Of a stretch of DNA of 64,000 nt, positions 19,524 to 28,220 are shown piece after piece. The notes under the pieces are model-generated. The model did no database searches. It worked only from the letters and a program-made list of their open reading frames with translations, and was not told the origin of the DNA. Position 1 is the first letter of the stretch, and each line of letters starts with the position of its first letter. The position numbers and the translations under genes are program-made. Location of the stretch: the NCBI RefSeq assembly GCF_000382705.1, contig NZ_ARQE01000001.1:663551-727550 (forward strand), given 5' to 3'. The stretch comes from Aureimonas ureilytica DSM 18598 = NBRC 106430 (lineage in GTDB: Bacteria; Pseudomonadota; Alphaproteobacteria; Rhizobiales; Rhizobiaceae).

Positions 19524-20834
19524 ATGGACTGGGGAATTCTGGGAGGGCAACGGCTGGGGGGCACGCGTCGCGTACGAGCCCTTGGCTTGGGAGCCACGGT
19601 GCGCTTCTTCAACGAGAGAGCCGTTCCAGGCCTCGGCAATGTCTGGTTCGGGCGCCAGGTCGTTCTGGCTCTTTTCGGCGTCCGTTTGGCGGAGGAGGCT
19701 CGCAAGGTTGGGCGCAGGTGCACCAACATCGCGGCGGCCAACGCTGTCGAGGCTCTGGCGGTGTGGCTTACGCTTCAGAACAATGGGTGGAGCCGGAACG
19801 AGCGCCTGCCCGGTTTCCTCAAGCTGCAACGACATAGAGGCAAGGAGCCTCCAAGCTTCAAGGAGGCAAGCAGCACGGCCTTCTACGTCACCCAACCCAT
19901 GCGGATAGGCACGGGGGACGCGCTCGTCACGCTGGGGCTCGTCTCGGCAACCAGCAGCCGGTTCAACAGCTACACCGTGACCGATCGGGGACAGGCCCTC
20001 CTCGACCTCACTTGCGAAGGATCCCGACGGGCGCTCCAATCATGGGCTGCCGGGGACCACCTGACGACGCGCCGCCGCCCCATCGCCGAGCAGCTCGATC
20101 CGACACGCCCGCTGCCGGACGGAGCGCGCGAGCTGCTGCGGAACGCTTTCCTGGCCGGCGACGACTTCGAGCGCGCGCGCCGCCGGCAGGCCCTTGCCTT
20201 TGTCGAGGCGATCCGTGTCCGAGCCGGCGGCCATGTCGCCTGGGACATGCGCCCGCCCGAGATCGAGGATGCGGAGCATTGGGCCGACATGCGCGCGGGA
20301 GCGGCGCTCTCCGCCGTGGTGGAGGCAGCGGCGGGAGAGGGCGAAGGCGGCTCAGTGCTTGGGCGGATCGAAGCGCACATGGGAGCGGCGGGGCTGCGCA
20401 AGCTAGCCCTCCACGAGGCCGCGGACTCGAACAGGGACGCGGCCCTGCGGGCTGCGCTTGACCATCTGCGGGCGCAGGCGCAGTCATTCCTGTCGGCCCA
20501 CCACGACCCCTCGCCGGGGCAGGCGGCGACGCGCTTCTGCGCGGACTGTGCCGAGGCGGATGCCGAGACCGTGGTCGCGCGGCTGGTCGCGCGCGACGGC
20601 CGCATCCTGCGCCTCGTCGACGGCTTTGTCCTGGCGGGATCGGCCTTCCGCGGTCAGCCGGTCCGCGAGCAGGATCCGGATGACCTAGCGGAGGCGCCTC
20701 CCGAAGAAGGGCCGGACGAGCCGCCGGAGGAGGCAGTCCCGGCGCTGCCCGCCGCCATCTCCCGGCGCATCCGCAACTTGGCAGCGCTCGCCCCCGACTT
20801 GCACGCCGCGCCAGCGGGCACCACCGGAGCCTGA
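19524..20834 (+). CDS. Uncharacterised protein, first gene of a PLD/helicase operon
   Basis: A 436-residue soluble protein that I do not recognise. The N-terminal 150 residues hold a motif-like stretch (TVRFFNERAVPGLGNVWFGRQ) and what may be a winged-helix segment (EALAVWLTLQNNG then FYVTQPMR and YTVTDRGQALLDL). The middle is helical, Ala/Glu/Arg-rich. A FCADC segment is at about residues 339-343. The last 60 residues are acidic and Pro-rich, likely a disordered tail. The stop is four bases before the PLD gene, so all three genes should be one transcript. By analogy with specificity subunits it could recognise DNA or the phage signal, but that is a guess. The start at 19524 is not certain. 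Confidence 0.75.
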   Translation: MDWGILGGQRLGGTRRVRALGLGATVRFFNERAVPGLGNVWFGRQVVLALFGVRLAEEARKVGRRCTNIAAANAVEALAVWLTLQNNGWSRNERLPGFLKLQRHRGKEPPSFKEASSTAFYVTQPMRIGTGDALVTLGLVSATSSRFNSYTVTDRGQALLDLTCEGSRRALQSWAAGDHLTTRRRPIAEQLDPTRPLPDGARELLRNAFLAGDDFERARRRQALAFVEAIRVRAGGHVAWDMRPPEIEDAEHWADMRAGAALSAVVEAAAGEGEGGSVLGRIEAHMGAAGLRKLALHEAADSNRDAALRAALDHLRAQAQSFLSAHHDPSPGQAATRFCADCAEADAETVVARLVARDGRILRLVDGFVLAGSAFRGQPVREQDPDDLAEAPPEEGPDEPPEEAVPALPAAISRRIRNLAALAPDLHAAPAGTTGA

Positions 20835-20838
20835 TGGG

Positions 20839-22788
20839 ATGGAGAAGCGCCAAGCCTTCGGATCTGATCAGCCGCCCTCCCTCCTGCACCTGTTCGAACC
20901 GCCGGAGGGCCATGTCGGCAGCTTCGGCTGGCTCTGCGGCTACTCGGCCGACGCCTATTTCATGAACGCGGCGGCCGAACTCTTCACCCGCCGCACACAG
21001 CGCCGCCGTGGTGCGGACGGGGAGATCGCGCTCGGCCTGATCCTGGATCCCGGCACACCTCGGGTCTCGCTCGTGGACGCGCCAGGCGTCCTACACTTGC
21101 CATTGCCGCCGACCAGTGCCCTCCGGCTCATGCATGCTAAGGTCGCGCTGCTCGGCTTCCGCGCGTTGTCGAGCGACGCTTGGCGGCTGCGACTCGTCGT
21201 CTCGACAGGGAACTGGACGCGCGAAACACTGGAGGACAGCCTCGACCTCGCTTGGCGGATCGAGGTGGGCTCCGGGGAGATCCGCGACGGCGACGTAGGC
21301 CAACGCCTGACCGACTTCGCGGCGGCCGCGGACTTCCTCTCCGCGCTGCGTGGACGGGTCGATGCCGCCCCCTTGCAGGCGGGCTCGCGCCTGACGCGCG
21401 AGGCAGTGGCCTTGTTCGATCGATGGAGTGGGGAAGCGGCACAGAACGCACCGGAGGGCGAGCGCCCCCGCTTCGTCGACAGCCGGACGCAGGCCCTCCT
21501 GCCGCAGATCATTGATCGGATCGCCCCTGGCCGGCGCAACTATCTCGCCATGGGTTCGGGATTCTATGAGGGTGGCCCGGGTAGCGCGGTGCCACAGGTA
21601 CCCGCGAGGATCGTCGAGGCCCTGCGCGGGGCCAACCTCCTTGCGCCGCAGGCGGAAATCGCTCTTTTCGCCAACCCTCTTGGCTGCCAAGCGGTCGCGG
21701 GCGCCATGCCGGCGATAGCGGCTGCCGGATGGGACGTATTTCGACCGGGAAATGGACCGTTCCAGCATCCTCGAACGCTCCACGCCAAGTTCCTGTTCGG
21801 GGCCCAAGCCGATGGGCGCTCGTCGCGCTGCCTGCGGGCTTGGCTCTATCTTGGATCGGGCAACCTCACACACCCTGGCCTGCTGCACGCAGGTTCGGCT
21901 GGCGGCAACTTTGAGGCCGGCGTCGTCCTGGCTCCGGAAGGGCTCGATTGGGAACCGAACGGCTCCGGCGTTTCGGTGAAAAGCGCACTGCCAATCGGCT
22001 GGGACGCGGCGGACCGACTGAACGAAAGCGAGGTAGAACCGGGCGGCGAGATGCCGGAGCGCGACGAGGCCTTCCGCGTCGCGCCGGTCTCGCACCTCGT
22101 CTGGACGCCCGTGCCCGACGGCACCGGCCGGCTCAGCACGCCGGGCGAAGCGGACGCCGCCTTCGACATCCTTGGCGCGTCCGGCGAGCCCTGTGAGCGG
22201 GAGGCACTGTCCTTTGTCTGGCCGGGCCCATGCCCGCCGGAGGCGACGGTCATCTGGGATGTGGGCGGGCATCGCCATGCCGAGCGGGTACCGGTGGTCG
22301 ATGGCCACGGGCGCATCGGCGCTACGGCGCTCTCGCCGCTCGGCTTCGACGAGGCTTGGTCGCTGCTGGCCGACTTTCCCAACCCGCCCGCCGAGGACGC
22401 GGTCGAGGGCGGACAGGAGAACGGCGACGATGATCGGGAGGCAGGCGACGCGGGCCGGGGCGGTACTGCTCCGAACGGCGACTATCCAATTCGCCGCGTC
22501 ATGGGGCTGATCGAGCGGATCGCCGCGCGCCAGACGGAGCTGCATCCGGCGGACTGGACGGCTTGGTGCGTGCGGCTTGGCCAGACGCTCGAACTCGTCG
22601 GCGCGGAGAACGAAGTCGAGGCCTTCCGCGCGCTTGGCCTCGATCCGTTCAGCGCCTTGAGGGCAGAGCCCTTCCGGCCGGACTTCGCGAGAGACGCGTC
22701 AAGCCTGGAGGGCCGGTTCTACGAGGACACGCTCGCGCGCGTCGCGAACGCTTGGCGGGTCGCCGGGCTCGAACCATTCGAGGCATGA
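20839..22788 (+). CDS. Phospholipase D-superfamily protein with Tdp1-like HKN motifs
   Basis: A 649-residue protein with two catalytic half-sites. The first is HAK (His99, Lys101) followed by STGN (Asn125); the second is HAK (His315, Lys317) followed by GSGN (Asn342). H-x-K with a downstream Asn, rather than the HxKxxxxD of phospholipases, is the pattern of tyrosyl-DNA phosphodiesterase 1. The rest (residues 400-649) is of unknown fold with an acidic, low-complexity linker near 525-550. It could cut or clean DNA ends or act as a nuclease. It is tightly spaced on both sides with the unknown gene and the helicase. PLD nucleases pair with helicases in DISARM (DrmC), but the other DISARM genes are absent. 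Confidence 0.8.
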   Translation: MEKRQAFGSDQPPSLLHLFEPPEGHVGSFGWLCGYSADAYFMNAAAELFTRRTQRRRGADGEIALGLILDPGTPRVSLVDAPGVLHLPLPPTSALRLMHAKVALLGFRALSSDAWRLRLVVSTGNWTRETLEDSLDLAWRIEVGSGEIRDGDVGQRLTDFAAAADFLSALRGRVDAAPLQAGSRLTREAVALFDRWSGEAAQNAPEGERPRFVDSRTQALLPQIIDRIAPGRRNYLAMGSGFYEGGPGSAVPQVPARIVEALRGANLLAPQAEIALFANPLGCQAVAGAMPAIAAAGWDVFRPGNGPFQHPRTLHAKFLFGAQADGRSSRCLRAWLYLGSGNLTHPGLLHAGSAGGNFEAGVVLAPEGLDWEPNGSGVSVKSALPIGWDAADRLNESEVEPGGEMPERDEAFRVAPVSHLVWTPVPDGTGRLSTPGEADAAFDILGASGEPCEREALSFVWPGPCPPEATVIWDVGGHRHAERVPVVDGHGRIGATALSPLGFDEAWSLLADFPNPPAEDAVEGGQENGDDDREAGDAGRGGTAPNGDYPIRRVMGLIERIAARQTELHPADWTAWCVRLGQTLELVGAENEVEAFRALGLDPFSALRAEPFRPDFARDASSLEGRFYEDTLARVANAWRVAGLEPFEA

Positions 22789-22789
22789 G

Positions 22790-25417
22790 ATGAGCTTCAT
22801 GGACTGGCAGCGCGTCGGCGACATCCTCCAGGCCGCCGCGACGGAGGCGGGCCCCTACCTGAACGAGGGCCAGCGGGCTAGCTTGCGCGTCCTGGCGGAG
22901 CGCCTACCGCAGCACGGCATGGTGATCGCCGACGAGGTCGGCATGGGCAAGACACGCATCGCCGTGGCGCTCGCCCGCGCGGTGGTGGAAGCGGGCGGCC
23001 GCGTCGCCATCCTGGTCCCGCCAACGCTTGGCTTCCAATGGCAGGAGGAGTTGCGCTTGGGCGGCGTGCCGGACGTGCCAGACGTGGTGCGGAGCCTCGG
23101 CGGCTTTCTCTCGGCTTGGTCCGTCGAGGGCCGGCCAGGAAAGCCATGGTTCGACCGGAGCGTGCTCCTGGTCTCGCACGGCTTCGTCACTTGGCGCATG
23201 GGTGCGACGACGCCGCGTCGGCGCTTCGAGATCCTACCACTCCTTGCCGGCCTTGCACAGCAGGCGAGGGACGGCCGGCCTCCCCGCGGCTTCAAGACGA
23301 AAGAGCAGGAGGCCGACCTGCGAGCCTGGACCGCCGCCCGCTCGATCGCGCAGCACTGCGAGCGCTCGACCGACGCCGCAACACGCCGGTGCTTCGAGAC
23401 GCTCGGCAGCGAGACCGACTGGCGGGACGCCAACCAGGGCACGAGCTACGAGCGGGACGGCGCCTCGCGCCGCCTGCTCCAGACGGCGGTCGGCCTCGGG
23501 CTCGGCGCCTTCGACCTCGTCGTCATCGACGAGGCGCACAAGAGCCGCGGCGAGGGCACAGGCCTCGGCAGGCTGCTCGGCCAGACCCTCCTGACGACCG
23601 AGGCGGCAAGGCGCCTCTGCCTCACGGCGACGCCCGTGGAGCTGGCCGCGAGCGACTGGGACCAGGCGCTTTACCGCATCGGGATCGGCGTGGAGGATCG
23701 CATGCGCGTGCGCGCCGCAGTGGAGCGCTACGACACGGCGGCGCGGCGGGTGCGCCTCGGCTGGCGTGGCAGTGAGACGACACGGGAGAGCTACATCGAG
23801 GCGGCGCGGGATTTCGAAGCGGCGCTGCAGCCCTACGTCCTGCGCCGCGGCAAGGGCGGCGACCCCGCCGTCGCCCTGTTCCGCGAGGCCTCGTTCGCGG
23901 CGGGCGGCGATCCCGACGCCTATCGCTGGCAGCACGACATCGCGGTGGACCCGACCCGTCTCGAACTCGGCTGGCGCAGAGCGGTCTGCGCGGCCGAGTC
24001 GCTTTCTTTCGTCGCCCGCGGGCATGACGATCCAGCCTCCAAGCGCCTGCGGCTCACCTTTGGCAACGGCCACGGGATCGCGACGCAGCTCGACGCCTCG
24101 GCCGAGACGGCGGAGGACAAAGCGCTGCAGCCGGGCGATCCGGTCCCCGAGGACGCGCCCGAGCCGGCTGAGGATGCGCTCTCACCGGCGGACCGCAAGC
24201 GCCTTGCGCGCGCCGCTTGGTGGCAGAGTGTGATCGACAAGACGGCACGCGCCGAGGACGCCCTCTACGAGCATCCGGCGATCCTCGCCGCGGTCGGGGC
24301 GATCGAAGCCTATGACGCCGCAGACGAGAAGGTTCTCGTCTTCGGCCGCTTCACCGGGCCGATGCGTGCTCTCACGGACCTCCTGAACGCCCGCGCCATG
24401 CTGCGCGCGCTCGATTCTGGAACGCTCTGGCCGCAGCGCAAGATCGAAGAGGGCAAGCACCACGCGGCCGCGGCCGCACACAGGCAGCTGAAGCGCGCCA
24501 GCTTCTTCGATGAGGCGCAGATCGACGGTCTTCTCGCTGGGCAGTACGAGGAGATCGAGCGGCGGCGCGAAGCTTTGCGGAGCGCCCTTTTCGACCTCAT
24601 CCTGCGTGGCCTGCCGGAAGCTGAGCATGACGCCCGGCTTCTCGCCGAAGCGGCGAAGACCGGACGCGACGAGGATCGCGCCCTCCTCGCCGCGGCCGTC
24701 GACCAGCTAGTCCGCCACGGCCAGCGGGCAGGTCCCGAAGCGGCGGCATCGGTGCCCGGCCCCTTGGACCTTGAGCCTGAACCCGTCGCGGAAGCTTTCC
24801 TTCAGCTTGTCTCCGCACTGCGAGAGCGCGGTGAGGGCGACGCAGACGGGGACGGCGCGCTCGACCCGGTCGAGGCGGGTGCGCTCTGGCGGACCCTCGC
24901 GGGGCGTCTGGGGGACGAGTACAAGTTCGAGCGAGGCCGCTACGCCCGCCTGATGAACGGCGCGACGCCGCTGCCCACGCGCCGCACGCTCCAGCTCGCC
25001 TTCAACCGCCGAGAAAGCAATCCGCGTGTCCTCGTCGCGCAGTCCGTCGTGGGGCGGGAGGGCCTGAACCTCCACCAAGCCTGCCGAGTCGTGATCCTCC
25101 TCCATCCAGAATGGAATCCTGGCGTCGTCGAGCAGCAGGTGGGCCGCGTCGACCGCGTCGGCAGCCATTGGGCGCGCGAACTCGTAGCCGCCCACCGGTC
25201 GGGCGCGCGGGTCCTTCCGCGGATCGAGGTTCGCCCAGTCATCTTCGAGGGCACCTACGACGCTCATCACTGGCGAGTGCTGCACGATCGATGGGACGAC
25301 CTGCGCGCGCAGCTGCATGGCATCGTCGTGCCCCATCGTCTGCGTCCGGGATGTACCGAGGAGGAGCGCGATGCCATCCACCGCCTAGATGCGGCCGCTC
25401 CGAAATTCGAGCCATAA
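22790..25417 (+). CDS. SNF2-like helicase/translocase
   Basis: An 875-residue superfamily 2 ATPase. Walker A is DEVGMGKTRIA (about 49-58), followed by LVPPTLGFQWQEE (motif Ia), DEAH at 247-250, LCLTATP (motif III), and in the second RecA lobe VFGRF near 520 and QQVGRVDRVGS at about 780-790 (motif VI). A helical, charged insertion (about 540-690) separates the lobe motifs. ATP-driven DNA translocation is the expected activity. It starts one base after the PLD stop, so the two are translated together and probably form a complex. Confidence 0.88.
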   Translation: MSFMDWQRVGDILQAAATEAGPYLNEGQRASLRVLAERLPQHGMVIADEVGMGKTRIAVALARAVVEAGGRVAILVPPTLGFQWQEELRLGGVPDVPDVVRSLGGFLSAWSVEGRPGKPWFDRSVLLVSHGFVTWRMGATTPRRRFEILPLLAGLAQQARDGRPPRGFKTKEQEADLRAWTAARSIAQHCERSTDAATRRCFETLGSETDWRDANQGTSYERDGASRRLLQTAVGLGLGAFDLVVIDEAHKSRGEGTGLGRLLGQTLLTTEAARRLCLTATPVELAASDWDQALYRIGIGVEDRMRVRAAVERYDTAARRVRLGWRGSETTRESYIEAARDFEAALQPYVLRRGKGGDPAVALFREASFAAGGDPDAYRWQHDIAVDPTRLELGWRRAVCAAESLSFVARGHDDPASKRLRLTFGNGHGIATQLDASAETAEDKALQPGDPVPEDAPEPAEDALSPADRKRLARAAWWQSVIDKTARAEDALYEHPAILAAVGAIEAYDAADEKVLVFGRFTGPMRALTDLLNARAMLRALDSGTLWPQRKIEEGKHHAAAAAHRQLKRASFFDEAQIDGLLAGQYEEIERRREALRSALFDLILRGLPEAEHDARLLAEAAKTGRDEDRALLAAAVDQLVRHGQRAGPEAAASVPGPLDLEPEPVAEAFLQLVSALRERGEGDADGDGALDPVEAGALWRTLAGRLGDEYKFERGRYARLMNGATPLPTRRTLQLAFNRRESNPRVLVAQSVVGREGLNLHQACRVVILLHPEWNPGVVEQQVGRVDRVGSHWARELVAAHRSGARVLPRIEVRPVIFEGTYDAHHWRVLHDRWDDLRAQLHGIVVPHRLRPGCTEEERDAIHRLDAAAPKFEP

Positions 25418-25720
25418 GACAATGGGAGGCTTATGCTGACCAGCAAGCGCAATCTCTGACGGTAGAAGGGGATAACTACCGCAGCGTTCCACGAGATGCT
25501 TCAGTAGAGCATACTTCCATCTTTATGCACGATTGAGAGAAGCGCGCCTCCTTGACCCCCAAGCAACTGCGTGTTGAAAGATCTTATCAATAGAAGTTGG
25601 CGTACCCAGCGCGCCGGTCGAAGCGGCCTCGCGAAAGTTGGGTCCGATGGCGCATTGACACGCTCAGATATTTACTTTGTAATGCTAGTTAACGCCGCCG
25701 AAATGACGTAGGGGGGCGCC
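25418..25720. other. Intergenic region between the PLD operon and the protease genes
   Basis: About 300 bases, visibly more AT-rich than its surroundings. No ORF, RNA gene or clear hairpin was found; it should hold the operon terminator and the promoter of the protease locus. Confidence 0.5.
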
Positions 25721-26167
25721 TTGAAAACCAGGCTGCGCATGTTGTTGCTCGCCCTTCTGGCGCTGTTCGTCGCGCCTGCGGGGGCTCAAGACGCGAATTT
25801 CGCCATCGACGTCACCATCAACAATTTCGCCACGTCGACGGCTGGAGACGGCCCGCCGTCGATCTCCAGGACCGACGAGTTTGCGGCCGCGGTCGCCGAG
25901 GCGAGCGGCGCAGAAGAGAGCGAATGCACGAGCTACGGGCGGCAGAGCGCGGCGCGCTCCTTCGCGCAAGGCAAGCGCCTTCCCTCCGGCCCGAACTCGG
26001 TGAAGCTGCTGTTCTCCGCGGACGGCTATGCGCAGGGTGGACACTACCGCACCTGCGGGGGATGCGTGGCCCGCAAGTGCGTGGTGGTCGAAGGGCACGA
26101 TACGTCGGGCGCAACGCAGGCGAAGTCGACGGCGCTCGTGACCGTGAAGCCGTCCGAGAGCCTTTAG
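25721..26167 (+). CDS. Secreted N-terminal part of an interrupted protease gene
   Basis: A 148-residue product beginning at TTG (25721, after a G-rich run) or ATG 25739. A clear signal peptide (MLLLALLALFVAPAGAQ) is followed by a beta-rich, Cys-containing domain (RTCGGCVARKCVVV). It ends at a TAG (26165-26167). The next protease frame is in exactly the same phase with no other stop in between, and the protein sense continues after the TAG (SLQSLIRIRRTG). I therefore read it as the first third of one gene of about 478 codons cut by an amber codon. It could also be a real short protein. Confidence 0.6.
   Translation: MKTRLRMLLLALLALFVAPAGAQDANFAIDVTINNFATSTAGDGPPSISRTDEFAAAVAEASGAEESECTSYGRQSAARSFAQGKRLPSGPNSVKLLFSADGYAQGGHYRTCGGCVARKCVVVEGHDTSGATQAKSTALVTVKPSESL
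26165..26167 (+). other. In-frame amber stop dividing the protease gene
   Basis: TAG lies in a small tandem repeat whose codons read GAG-AGC-CTT, TAG-AGC-CTT, CAG-AGC-CTG. The neighbouring copy has CAG at the same place, so a single C-to-T change explains the stop. Confidence 0.6.
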
Positions 26168-26257
26168 AGCCTTCAGAGCCTGATCCGTATCAGGCGGACC
26201 GGAACGGCCGAGGGCGTCTCGATCTCCATCCAGTCGTCCGGCGCGACGACCCGCCAG

Positions 26258-27157
26258 ATGACCGCCGAAGAGGAGGTCGTCTATGTCGAGCCGTTCTCGC
26301 CGGCCGTGACGATTCTCATCACGGCCGCGCTCAACGGCAGCGATAAGGGGGGCTGCTGCAACACCGCCCAGAGAATCGAGAACTTCATCGACATTTCGGC
26401 CGAGAGAGCCCCCGTCCTTTCGTCTGCAGCGGCGATGGCGAAGGGCCTCTCCCCCTTCATGATCAACGGCGAACAGACCCAGGGCTATCGGTCTGTCGGG
26501 AGCATCGGCCTTCGAGGTGAGATCCATTGCACAGGAACGCTCGTCGCGCCCAAGACGATCATCACCGCCGCTCACTGCATGTTCGGCCTGAACAGCGAGA
26601 TCGAGCAGGGCGCTCTCGACTTCAGGATCGGCGACACGTTCCGAAGCGCCACGCTCGTCTTCAAGATCGTGAAGGCGGAGCTGCCCGACAGCCAGGCTGA
26701 CGGCTTCGTCTTTGATCCCAACAATTATGAGGACGATCTGGCTGTCGCCTATCTCGATGAGGTGCCTCCGGTCGATCCGACGCCGCTCTACGAAGGCTCG
26801 CCGCCCTGGAAGGACATCATCGCGTCGGGAAAGAGGGTCCTGATGGTCGGGTTCGGGTTCAACGGCATCACCGAATCGAATGGCCACTTCAGTCTGTTCG
26901 CGCCGGGCATCAAGCGCCAAGCGGAGATTCCGATCGATAACGTCACCAACCGGAAGATCTACTTCGGGGCAAACGTGCAGGAAAACACCTGCCGCGGCGA
27001 CTCCGGCGGTCCGACCCTTCTCGAGGGGACGAGCCCGAGAGGCGCGACCTTGGCGATCGTCGCCGTCACGTCCGGAGGAAGCGGCGTCAACTGCAGCGAC
27101 GGCATCAATTTGAGACTGGATGCCTATCGCAGCTGGTTGCAGACCCGACTGTTGTAA
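26258..27157 (+). CDS. Trypsin-like serine protease (S1 family), downstream part
   Basis: A 299-residue frame from ATG 26258; the same frame is open back to 26168 and continues the upstream secreted fragment. The catalytic triad is complete: TAAHC (His), DDLAVAYL (Asp) and TCRGDSGGP (Ser), with GTLVAPKTIITAAHC as the usual lead-in. Six or more Cys suggest disulphides in an exported protein. Taken alone it lacks a signal peptide, which supports the idea that the amber codon has broken a secreted protease. A metalloprotease gene follows 16 bases downstream. Confidence 0.8.
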   Translation: MTAEEEVVYVEPFSPAVTILITAALNGSDKGGCCNTAQRIENFIDISAERAPVLSSAAAMAKGLSPFMINGEQTQGYRSVGSIGLRGEIHCTGTLVAPKTIITAAHCMFGLNSEIEQGALDFRIGDTFRSATLVFKIVKAELPDSQADGFVFDPNNYEDDLAVAYLDEVPPVDPTPLYEGSPPWKDIIASGKRVLMVGFGFNGITESNGHFSLFAPGIKRQAEIPIDNVTNRKIYFGANVQENTCRGDSGGPTLLEGTSPRGATLAIVAVTSGGSGVNCSDGINLRLDAYRSWLQTRLL

Positions 27158-27173
27158 GCGAGGGAGGTCCCAA

Positions 27174-28085
27174 ATGTGTCAGATGAATCGTCGGTGCCTG
27201 CTGGGTCTTGGCGCGCTTTCGCTGGCGGCCAGCTCCACGGGCCGAGTGAAAGCGCAGGACGCGGGCGCGGCCGGCACCGCGGCCGCGCCTCAGACCGCCG
27301 AGCCGCAGGCGGCCGAGGTCGAGGACCCCGAAGCCGAGTTCCTTTGCAGTACGATCGAAGGCGTCGATCGGGTCGGCGACATCTCAGGGTTCAGCGCCGC
27401 GACGCCCGAGGAGAACGCCCTGCTGGACCGGGCCAGGGATGAGTACAAGTTCACCCCCTTCGGCGTCGCCCTCTTCGGCAACCGCTGGAGAAAGCACGAC
27501 GGCTTGACACCCAATACAGGAGTCCTGACGCTCGGCGTCCATTTTCTCAACGGCAGCAGCAATCAGCGCCAGTTCTTCAGGTCGACCGTCGTTGATTGGA
27601 CGACCGGCAGCCTGAAGGACAAGGTGAAGTTCCGCTTCGACGTGCCGGTGCATCTGTCCCAGATCCGCGTGTCCTTCGGGCCCGGTGGCAACTGGTCCTA
27701 CGTCGGCCGGCAGAACCTGGGGATCAATGCCCTGGAGAAGACCATGAACATCGAAACCCTGAACAAGCGGGTCTGCCTGCACGAATGCGGGCACGCGTTG
27801 GGTCTGGGCCACGAGCATCGACATCCCAACGCCCCCATCGTCTGGGACGAGGATGCCGTCATCGCCGACATGGCGGCGCAGGGCTGGTCTCCCGCCAAGA
27901 CCAAGGTCAACATCCTCGACCGGCTGACGCAGAATTACGCCTGCGCGGGTGATCCGACGTTCAATCCGCGATCCGTGATGCTCTATCCCATCCCTCTGCG
28001 CTGGACTAAGAACGGCTTCTCGTCGGGACAGAACAGCGAGTTGTCGGACGGCGACCGACGCTGCGTCGAGGGGCTGTATCTCTGA
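27174..28085 (+). CDS. Secreted metzincin-type zinc metalloprotease
   Basis: A 303-residue protein with a signal peptide (RRCLLGLGALSLAAS, twin Arg close to the start). The ATG at 27174 follows GGGAGG; a second ATG three codons on is possible. The zinc motif HECGHALGLGH fits HExxHxxGxxH (His203, His207, His213), and SVMLYPIP near residue 267 is a plausible Met-turn, so the family is matrixin/astacin-like. The signal peptide is followed by an Ala/Glu-rich linker and then the catalytic domain. It pairs with the serine protease upstream; the target is unknown. Confidence 0.82.
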   Translation: MCQMNRRCLLGLGALSLAASSTGRVKAQDAGAAGTAAAPQTAEPQAAEVEDPEAEFLCSTIEGVDRVGDISGFSAATPEENALLDRARDEYKFTPFGVALFGNRWRKHDGLTPNTGVLTLGVHFLNGSSNQRQFFRSTVVDWTTGSLKDKVKFRFDVPVHLSQIRVSFGPGGNWSYVGRQNLGINALEKTMNIETLNKRVCLHECGHALGLGHEHRHPNAPIVWDEDAVIADMAAQGWSPAKTKVNILDRLTQNYACAGDPTFNPRSVMLYPIPLRWTKNGFSSGQNSELSDGDRRCVEGLYL

Positions 28086-28220
28086 GGTGCCGTCTGGGCG
28101 CGGCCTCTCACGAGGTCGGCGCCTCGGAGGCCAGGAAGGCGGAGGATCACCGTTGCGATTAGGGCTCTTGATCATCGTAGATGGTTCTCGGATAGGCTTC
28201 CTTGATCGATCTTGGCTCCA

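Noticed and set aside
19235-19837. Plus-strand frame of 200 codons crossing the left attachment site
   Set aside because: It spans the recombination core and overlaps the first operon gene in another frame; composition is not protein-like.
19524-25417. DISARM system
   Set aside because: PLD and helicase are present but there is no DUF1998 (DrmB), no DrmA-type helicase of usual size and no methyltransferase in the operon.
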